Assembly (NCBI GenBank): GCA_021736285.1
Contig: JAIPGE010000061.1
Coordinates: forward strand, 1 to 8,018
Reading direction: 5' to 3'
DNA length: 8,018 nt
Origin: Candidatus Izemoplasma sp.
Lineage (GTDB): Bacteria; Bacillota_I; Bacilli_A; Izemoplasmatales; Izemoplasmataceae
Made by a program: the position numbers and the translations under genes. Each line of letters opens with the position of its first letter. Positions within the stretch are counted from its first letter, which is position 1. The notes under the pieces are model-generated. The model was not told the DNA's origin, searched no databases, and was given only the letters and a program-made list of their open reading frames with translations. Of this stretch, positions 1-4,942 are shown piece after piece.

Positions 1-108
1 CCCCAAGGATTACTTGGCATTGAAAAGTATTTACCAGGAACGCGTATCGATGACGCTGCGCTTTCAAATGACACAATGGGTGTCTGCTCACCTGAGATTG
101 ATCGGTAG
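1..108 (+). CDS. C-terminal end of a NuoD-like / group-4 hydrogenase large-subunit-like protein (partial)
   Basis: Frame 1 is open from the window edge to TAG at 106-108, giving 35 residues that end in CSPEIDR. In complex I the NuoD (49 kDa) subunit typically ends in a G(E/D)VDR-like tail, and large subunits of group-4 [NiFe] hydrogenases end in DPCxxCxxR. The tail here shares the E-x-D-R end with NuoD and has a single Cys six residues before the final Arg, where the first hydrogenase Cys would fall. The second Cys position is Glu. The next gene carries a NuoI/EchF-like domain, and the order large subunit then ferredoxin is that of ech, hyc and hyf clusters, which supports the assignment. Only 35 residues are visible, so this rests on a short tail plus context. 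The stop lies inside the downstream ribosome binding site, so the two genes are almost certainly co-transcribed. Confidence 0.45.
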   Translation, partial: PQGLLGIEKYLPGTRIDDAALSNDTMGVCSPEIDR

Positions 109-113
109 GAGGT
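107..113 (+). promoter_or_regulatory. Strong ribosome binding site AGGAGGT overlapping the upstream stop codon
   Basis: AGGAGGT lies 5 bases before the ATG at 119 and includes the last two bases of the upstream TAG (106-108). It fixes the start of the fusion gene. The overlap suggests that ribosomes finishing the upstream gene can help start the next one (inference). Confidence 0.85.
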
Positions 114-118
114 AACTG

Positions 119-2107
119 ATGAAAGAAAAAGAACGGATAAGTATATTCAATCCCTTAAGATTGTGGAAATATCTATTTAAAAAGCCAGTTACCATTCCGT
201 TTAAAGATATTTTTACAAAGAAAAATGCCAATTATTTAAATCAAAATTCAATCATTAAAAATAAAAACCGATTAGATGCTTCACCACGTCAAGCTCCACC
301 TAACACAAGAGGATTTCATACCAATGATTGGGATGACTGTATTGGGTGTTCAACATGTGAAGAAATTTGTCCTACAGAAGCGATTACAATGGTTGAACGG
401 CTTGACATTCCAGAACGTGCGGGTGAACACCAACAACGTCCTGTGATTGATTATGGACGGTGTTGTTTCTGTGCGCTTTGTGTTGATACTTGTACAACAG
501 GATCGCTTGAAATGAGCAACGAATATATCTATAGTGATTCTGATCCCGATACCTTTGTGATGATGCCTGAAAAACGATGGCAAGGTCAAGAAGTTGGTAA
601 GGGTTGGGTCAAAGATGAAACGAGTGATTTACTAGCACTTGAACGTGTTGATATGCCACATGAAAATATCGCAGCACGAAGCACGAACTTTATCGAAATT
701 GTTCGGGGCTATAGTAAAGAAACTGCAATGGCAGAAGCCGCACGCTGTGTTGAATGTGGTGTATGTACAAGTAGTTGTCCTGTACAAATGCATATTCCTG
801 AGTATATTCGTGCCATTTGGGAAGATGATATTGAAGGTGGCTTACGTAAAATTTATGAAACCAATCCGCTCCCAGGAGTCTGTGGACGCGTATGTACACA
901 CAACTGTGAAACAGCCTGTTCGATTGCGGTTCGGGGTGAAGCGATTGCGATTCGTTGGTTAAAACGCTATATCATTGATAGCGCACCAAACGATATCTAT
1001 GAACGTGTCATCCAAGAAGATGTTAGTGAAGTCATCGATGGTAAAGTCGCTGTCGTTGGTAGTGGGCCAGCTGGACTTGGCGCTGCCTATTATTTAAGAG
1101 TACTCGGCTATGATGTTGATGTGTATGAAGAAATGCCACTTGCTGGCGGTGTGATGCGCTATGGTATTCCAAGTTACCGGTTACCGGATACTGCGATTGA
1201 TAAAGACATTGATTTTATCAAACATATTGGTGTCAATATAAAAACGAACACCCGTGTGGGTAAAGACGTCTCATTAGATACTTTAGAAAAAGACTATGAC
1301 GCTGTCTTTTTAGGCACCGGATTCTTTAAACCACGGGGTCTAAATATTACAGGTAGTGATCATGATGATGTCATTGGGGCGATGGATTTCTTACCAAAAG
1401 TCCGTGAATTTGAACGTGGTAATTTAACATTAGATGATCTCGATGTCAAAGAAAGCATTGTCGTTATTGGCGGTGGAGATGTTGCATTTGATGTTGCAAG
1501 AAGTGCGACCCGTATCCAAAAATTAAAATATGGTAAATCAGATGTTAAATTGACTTCTCTTGAGAATGAAGATAGTATTCCTGCTAGTGATGACGAATAT
1601 GTTGAAGGCGGAGAAGAAGGCATCGAATTTCACTGTGGAAATGGTCCACAAGAAGTTATGCAGGAAAATGGTAACGTCACAGGACTTCGCCTTTGGGAAT
1701 GTCTTTGTATCTTTGACGAGACAGGAAACTTTAATCCTGAATTTGACAGTGAATGTGAAAAAATCATTACCGGAAAGCAAATTTATATTGCGATAGGTCA
1801 AGCACCAGATTATGATTATATCCCAGATGCGTTACAAGAAAAAATCGAGATTGTCCGCGGTAAAATAAAAGCTAATGAATTTGGACAACTTGAAAAAGCT
1901 AAAAAATTCTTTGTTGGTGGTGACATCTTTAGAGGACCCGATTTGATTAGTGGTGTTGCTGATGGCCATCGGGCTGCACAGGGAATTGATGATTATTTAT
2001 ACCATAATGCAAAACAAAAAGATAACTCTAAAACAGTGCAAGAAATGCGGGACCGTGTCCGTGCAAATACCCCTGAATTAACTCCAAAACAACGCGGTAT
2101 TAAATAG
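119..2107 (+). CDS. NuoI/EchF-like two-cluster ferredoxin fused to a GltD/NfnB-type FAD and NAD(P) oxidoreductase
   Basis: This 662-residue protein joins two modules. Residues 1-145 look like NuoI/EchF/MbhN: a KPVTIPF segment, an RGFH motif before the first cluster, Cys 74/77/80/84, then Cys 115/118/121/125. Such subunits pass electrons inside complex I-like or energy-converting hydrogenase complexes. Residues about 195-290 form the cysteine-rich entry domain of GltD and dihydropyrimidine dehydrogenase (Cys 210/213/216/220 and 255/259/263/267). Next come an FAD Rossmann motif GSGPAG (314-319), the GGVMRYGIPSYRLP signature (343-356), an NAD(P) motif GGGDVA (451-456) and the closing GGD (600-602). 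That gives 16 cysteines, enough for four [4Fe-4S] clusters. It probably links NAD(P)H to ferredoxin or to the membrane complex encoded upstream. There is no signal peptide or membrane span, so a peripheral cytoplasmic subunit is likely. Domain calls are firm; the electron route is inferred. Confidence 0.88.
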   Translation: MKEKERISIFNPLRLWKYLFKKPVTIPFKDIFTKKNANYLNQNSIIKNKNRLDASPRQAPPNTRGFHTNDWDDCIGCSTCEEICPTEAITMVERLDIPERAGEHQQRPVIDYGRCCFCALCVDTCTTGSLEMSNEYIYSDSDPDTFVMMPEKRWQGQEVGKGWVKDETSDLLALERVDMPHENIAARSTNFIEIVRGYSKETAMAEAARCVECGVCTSSCPVQMHIPEYIRAIWEDDIEGGLRKIYETNPLPGVCGRVCTHNCETACSIAVRGEAIAIRWLKRYIIDSAPNDIYERVIQEDVSEVIDGKVAVVGSGPAGLGAAYYLRVLGYDVDVYEEMPLAGGVMRYGIPSYRLPDTAIDKDIDFIKHIGVNIKTNTRVGKDVSLDTLEKDYDAVFLGTGFFKPRGLNITGSDHDDVIGAMDFLPKVREFERGNLTLDDLDVKESIVVIGGGDVAFDVARSATRIQKLKYGKSDVKLTSLENEDSIPASDDEYVEGGEEGIEFHCGNGPQEVMQENGNVTGLRLWECLCIFDETGNFNPEFDSECEKIITGKQIYIAIGQAPDYDYIPDALQEKIEIVRGKIKANEFGQLEKAKKFFVGGDIFRGPDLISGVADGHRAAQGIDDYLYHNAKQKDNSKTVQEMRDRVRANTPELTPKQRGIK

Positions 2108-2112
2108 TAAAC

Positions 2113-2144
2113 CGGACATCACTTATGTGGTGTCCGTTTTTTTT
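2113..2144 (+). terminator. Rho-independent terminator of the oxidoreductase operon
   Basis: A 10-bp stem (2113-2122 with 2127-2136, one G-U pair) closes a TTAT loop and is followed by eight T (2137-2144). It starts five bases after the TAG at 2105-2107, so the fusion gene is the last gene of its operon. Confidence 0.93.
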
Positions 2145-2168
2145 GCACAGCTAATTACAAAATATCAA

Positions 2169-2194
2169 ATCTATGATAAACTATAGATAAGGAG
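2169..2194 (+). promoter_or_regulatory. Candidate -10 region with inverted repeat, and ribosome binding site, before the flavoenzyme gene
   Basis: A terminator precedes this gene, so it needs its own promoter. TATGAT at 2172-2177 is a fair -10 box, but no convincing -35 lies 16-18 bases upstream. The inverted repeat ATCTAT (2169-2174) / ATAGAT (2183-2188), with an 8-base spacer, overlaps it and could be an operator. AAGGAG at 2189-2194, eight bases before the ATG, is a clear ribosome binding site. The promoter is weakly supported; the binding site is solid. Confidence 0.35.
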
Positions 2195-2202
2195 TTGATA
2201 CG

Positions 2203-3534
2203 ATGAAAGTAGTCGCAATTGGTGGTGACGCAGCATCAATGAGTGCTGTAAGCAAATTACGCCGCTTAGATGATTCAGTCGAAATAAACGTCTATGAAAT
2301 GGGTCAAATCGTGAGTTATGGAGCCTGTGGTATGCCCTATTTCGTCAGCAATGAAATAAAAGATAGTGATGCGCTAATAGCGCGGACAAAGAAAGGCTTT
2401 GAGGCGAAAGATATTCATGTTCATCTCGGTCATGAAGTCACTAAAGTGAACGACACAACAAAAACAATTACTGTTAAAAACTTAAAAAAAGACAAAACGT
2501 TTGAAGTCACTTATGATAAATTAATTATCGGTAGTGGTGCGCACCCTGTGATGCCTCCTTTTGACAACAAAGACTTAAAAAACATCTTTACCTTTACAAC
2601 AATTCCCGACAGTATTGCGGTTAAAAAACAAATGCAGTCAGGAGATATTAAGAATGTTGTTGTAATTGGTGGCGGATTTATTGGTATTGAAATGATTGAA
2701 GCATTTCATAACTATGACGTATCAATCACCTTAATTGAACTTAAAGAACATATCTTAGAAGTATTTGATGCCGATATGGTCTCTTCTTTAGAAAAGCATT
2801 TAGAAGATAAAGGCGTGACACTAAACTTTCAAGAAGGAGTGACTGGCTTCAGGGGGGATGAGTATGTTCAAGAAGTGATTACCGACCAAGACATCTATGC
2901 GGCAGACCTGGTATTGGTCGCTGCAGGGGTTATACCAAACACACAATTTTTGGATTCAACGCGTTTTAAACTGGCACAAAATGGGGCCCTCGTAGTTAAT
3001 AAAAAGATGGAGACCAGTGTTAAAGATGTTTATGCAGGTGGAGATTGTGCAACGATATACCACCGGTTACTTGATGAACAAGTCTATTTACCTCTTGGCA
3101 ACAATGCCAATAAGCAAGGCCGTTTAATCGCTGAGAATATCTATGGATTAGAGAGTCCAATTGATGGTGTACTAGGAACAACAGTGATTAAAGTAATTGA
3201 TATGGAAGCGGCTCGAACTGGTATCAGTGAAGCGTATGCAAAAGCACATAATATACCGCATAAAACAGTCGAAATTAGAGGTCGTAATCATGCGGGGTAT
3301 TATCCAAATGCACAAAAGATTCGTGCAAAAATTATCTATGAGCCTAGCACGTTAAAACTGCTTGGTGCTCAACTGGTTGGTCGTAAAGTTACCGCTCTCC
3401 GCATTAATCCTTTTGTTGTTGCGATTTCAAAAGGGATGACCACCAAAGAATTTAGTATGCTTGATTTTGGTTATGCACCACCATTTGCTGGCGTATGGGA
3501 TGTTATTGCGATCGCTGCTTCAAAAGCATCCTAA
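2203..3534 (+). CDS. CoA-disulfide reductase / NADH oxidase-like FAD-dependent pyridine nucleotide-disulfide oxidoreductase
   Basis: This 443-residue flavoenzyme is of the CoA-disulfide reductase (CoADR), NADH oxidase and NADH peroxidase group, which uses one active-site cysteine that cycles as a mixed disulfide with CoA or as a sulfenic acid. An FAD-binding GGDAAS motif lies at 7-12, and the redox Cys is C42 in SYGACGMPY, the family SxxxCxxP pattern. The second Rossmann motif GGGFIG is at 156-161, followed by E179 at the end of the next strand, which usually favours NADH over NADPH. GGDCA (279-283) is the second FAD contact. The C-terminal dimerisation part keeps HAGYYP (363-368) and FGYAPPFAGVWD (422-433), tyrosine motifs typical of CoADR. 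There is no rhodanese extension. Likely role: cytoplasmic thiol or CoA redox balance or oxygen/peroxide defence. The substrate cannot be fixed from sequence. It lies between a terminator and a new promoter, so it may be monocistronic. Confidence 0.85.
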   Translation: MKVVAIGGDAASMSAVSKLRRLDDSVEINVYEMGQIVSYGACGMPYFVSNEIKDSDALIARTKKGFEAKDIHVHLGHEVTKVNDTTKTITVKNLKKDKTFEVTYDKLIIGSGAHPVMPPFDNKDLKNIFTFTTIPDSIAVKKQMQSGDIKNVVVIGGGFIGIEMIEAFHNYDVSITLIELKEHILEVFDADMVSSLEKHLEDKGVTLNFQEGVTGFRGDEYVQEVITDQDIYAADLVLVAAGVIPNTQFLDSTRFKLAQNGALVVNKKMETSVKDVYAGGDCATIYHRLLDEQVYLPLGNNANKQGRLIAENIYGLESPIDGVLGTTVIKVIDMEAARTGISEAYAKAHNIPHKTVEIRGRNHAGYYPNAQKIRAKIIYEPSTLKLLGAQLVGRKVTALRINPFVVAISKGMTTKEFSMLDFGYAPPFAGVWDVIAIAASKAS

Positions 3535-3560
3535 TTTTTACTTTAAGAAACTGTTATTTG

Positions 3561-3583
3561 TGGTATAATGAATAAGAGGTGAT
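3561..3583 (+). promoter_or_regulatory. Extended -10 promoter and Shine-Dalgarno site of the yerC unit
   Basis: TGGTATAAT at 3561-3569 is a perfect extended -10 box (TGn plus TATAAT). The -35 region is poor (CTTTAA at 3541-3546), as is common when the extended motif is present. AGAGGTGAT at 3575-3583 is a good ribosome binding site three bases before the ATG at 3587. Transcription would begin around 3576, within the ribosome binding site, so the leader would be only about ten bases. No terminator separates this from the gene before it, so read-through transcripts are also possible. Confidence 0.7.
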
Positions 3584-3586
3584 GCG

Positions 3587-3886
3587 ATGAACTATCGTTA
3601 TAAGATACAAAATAAAGACATTGATGAACTGTTCGAAGGGATTTTAAAACTCGAAACGGTTGAAGAATGTTATCGGTTTTTTGATGATTTGTGTACCATC
3701 AATGAACTAGAAGCCTTTGGACAACGCTTAAAGGTTGCTAAAATGCTGATCGAGAAAAAAACGTATCATCAAATTGAACAAGTGACGGGTATTAGTGCAG
3801 CAACCATTAGTAAGATATCTAAATCATTTACATTTGGCCCAGCTACCTCCGAGTTAGTCATTAATCGACTTAAAGGAAATGAATAA
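3587..3886 (+). CDS. yerC: YerC/YecD-family TrpR-like DNA-binding protein
   Basis: This 99-residue protein matches the TrpR-related YerC/YecD family of Bacillota in length and layout. The N-terminal half is helical. A GQRLKVAKML segment (45-54) leads into a helix-turn-helix of about residues 58-81, with the TrpR-like pattern TYHQIEQVTGISAATISK. TrpR itself binds tryptophan; YerC members are not known to me to share that ligand, and their targets are poorly defined. The gene starts an apparent two-gene operon: only nine bases separate its TAA from the ATG of the metallo-beta-lactamase-fold gene. Likely role: a cytoplasmic transcription regulator. Control of its own operon is possible but unproven. 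Family assignment is secure; function is not. Confidence 0.9.
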   Translation: MNYRYKIQNKDIDELFEGILKLETVEECYRFFDDLCTINELEAFGQRLKVAKMLIEKKTYHQIEQVTGISAATISKISKSFTFGPATSELVINRLKGNE

Positions 3887-3895
3887 GGTGGTTAT

Positions 3896-4711
3896 ATGAA
3901 AATCACAACATTAATTGAAAACGATACAATAGATCAAACATTGAAGGCCGCACACGGGCTTTCTTTGTTTGTAGAGACAAAAAACCACAAAATTATAATG
4001 GATTTAGGACCGAACAATATTTATATCAAAAATGCCAAACAACTTGGCATTGATGTTACAAGCGCAGATATGCTTGTCATTAGTCATGGTCACAATGATC
4101 ATGGGTCTGGCTTAAAAAAATTTATGAAGATTAACAAACAGGCTGATATTTTTGTGTCACGTCATGCATTTGATGGGATTGTTAAAAAACAAAACAATGA
4201 TTTTATTAAGATTGGGATTAAAAAACCAAGACAACGTGACCGTTTAACACTTGTCAATCAAGACATAACAGTTAAAAAGAACATTCATATTTTTAGTAAT
4301 ATTAATTTTGAACAACATCCCCTTGGTGATGATTCATTATATATCTATGAACACCATCAGTATCAACCCGATCATTTCTCACATGAAATCTTTTTGGTTA
4401 TTGAAGAAGACGATCACGTTGTGTTGTTTTCAGGATGTTCTCATAAAGGCATTGAAAATATTATCAACTCAATTGAAGAGAAACTTCATAAGTCAATCAC
4501 AGATGTGGTTGCAGGATTTCATTTCTCCCATTACAATGCGTTTGACGTGAAGCAAACAGATTACTTACAAAAGTTAGGTAAACGATTTAATGACCAAGAC
4601 AGATCATATTATGCTTGCCATTGTACTGGTGATGACGCTTTCTTTGAACTAAAACAACAACTCAAATCAAAATTACATCGATTGAAGACGGGAAGCATCA
4701 TAAATCTTTAA
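3896..4711 (+). CDS. Metallo-beta-lactamase-fold hydrolase of the dihydropterin/RFAP-synthase-like group
   Basis: This 271-residue protein has no signal peptide and is presumably cytoplasmic. It carries the metal-binding motif SHGHNDHGSG (63-72; H64, H66, D68, H69), preceded by a beta strand with D36, which fits the fold. Further ligand-type motifs are SGCSHKG (179-185, H183), GFHFSH (207-212) and CHCTG (241-245). The early AHGLSL segment (19-24) and the closing CTG are characteristic of the COG1237 group, often annotated as methyl-(ribofuranosyl)aminobenzene phosphate synthase after an archaeal enzyme of methanopterin synthesis. In bacteria that name is usually an over-annotation, so the substrate is unknown. 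AAGGTGG at 3885-3891, overlapping the yerC stop, supports the start. It is co-transcribed with yerC, so the two may share a pathway or the regulator may control it. Confidence 0.85.
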   Translation: MKITTLIENDTIDQTLKAAHGLSLFVETKNHKIIMDLGPNNIYIKNAKQLGIDVTSADMLVISHGHNDHGSGLKKFMKINKQADIFVSRHAFDGIVKKQNNDFIKIGIKKPRQRDRLTLVNQDITVKKNIHIFSNINFEQHPLGDDSLYIYEHHQYQPDHFSHEIFLVIEEDDHVVLFSGCSHKGIENIINSIEEKLHKSITDVVAGFHFSHYNAFDVKQTDYLQKLGKRFNDQDRSYYACHCTGDDAFFELKQQLKSKLHRLKTGSIINL

Positions 4712-4718
4712 AATCATC

Positions 4719-4747
4719 TTGCAAATCAATAAATGATTTTGTATAAT
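4719..4747 (+). promoter_or_regulatory. Sigma-70-type promoter of the tRNA-Leu gene
   Basis: TTGCAA (4719-4724) and a perfect TATAAT (4742-4747) are separated by exactly 17 bases. Transcription would begin near 4754, leaving about 50 bases of leader before the tRNA. The -35 box lies in the loop of a weak AT-rich inverted repeat (4710-4717 / 4733-4740) at the end of the preceding gene. Confidence 0.75.
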
Positions 4748-4755
4748 GTTAATGC

Positions 4756-4798
4756 TGCTTAATGGTAATGTTTAACCACACGACAAGACTTTTAAGCA
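4756..4798 (+). repeat. Inverted repeat in the pre-tRNA 5' leader
   Basis: TGCTTAA (4756-4762) pairs perfectly with TTAAGCA (4792-4798). Inside it TGGT (4763-4766) can pair with ACCA (4775-4778). The leader could thus fold into a compact hairpin ending five bases before the mature tRNA. The role is unknown; it could shape RNase P access or simply be chance in AT-rich DNA. Confidence 0.4.
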
Positions 4799-4803
4799 AT
4801 GAT

Positions 4804-4890
4804 GGCGACGTGGCGGAATCGGTAGACGCGTTGGATTCAAAATCCAATGGCTGTGAGGTCGTGTGGGTTCGAGTCCCACCGTCGCTACCA
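4804..4890 (+). tRNA. tRNA-Leu, anticodon CAA
   Basis: It folds into a class II tRNA with a long variable arm. The acceptor stem is 4804-4810 with 4880-4886 (first pair G-U), discriminator A4887 and an encoded CCA at 4888-4890. The D stem is GCG/CGC (4813-4815, 4827-4829). The anticodon stem is 4831-4835 with 4843-4847 and the loop TTCAAAA carries CAA at 4838-4840, reading UUG leucine codons. The variable arm spans about 4848-4862. The T arm GTGGG/CCCAC (4863-4867, 4875-4879) closes loop TTCGAGT. It is a single tRNA with its own promoter and terminator. Confidence 0.97.
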
Positions 4891-4900
4891 TATAAAAAGT

Positions 4901-4941
4901 AAAGACATAGGTCCACTTTAAAATGGAGACTATGTCTTTTT
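4901..4941. terminator. Bidirectional rho-independent terminator between convergent genes
   Basis: A 10-bp stem (4901-4910 with 4930-4939) continues into a 4-bp inner stem (4912-4915 with 4924-4927) and is followed by five T on the plus strand (4937-4941). On the minus strand the same hairpin is followed by a T-rich run (complement of the A run 4894-4903), just after the stop of the c-di-GMP gene. It can therefore end both the tRNA transcript and the opposing mRNA. Confidence 0.88.
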
Positions 4942-4942
4942 G

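Noticed and set aside
639..962. A 107-codon plus-strand frame inside the fusion gene
   Set aside because: It lies wholly within a gene with full domain support, in another frame, and encodes no recognisable domain.
1360..1801. Overlapping minus-strand and alternate-frame ORFs of 78-87 codons
   Set aside because: They are antisense or shifted shadows of the FAD/NAD(P) domain, with Ser/Thr- and Phe-rich low-information products and no ribosome binding signal evident.
3535..3560. Terminator after the flavoenzyme gene
   Set aside because: There is a short T run but no GC-containing stem; only the downstream promoter is supported.
4308..4550. An 80-codon frame within the metallo-beta-lactamase-fold gene
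   Set aside because: It is a shifted shadow; the main frame carries all conserved metal-binding motifs.
4710..4740. Inverted repeat AAAATCAT / ATGATTTT as terminator of the yerC operon
   Set aside because: The arms are almost only A-T, the loop is 15 bases, only four T follow, and it overlaps the tRNA promoter; too weak to call.
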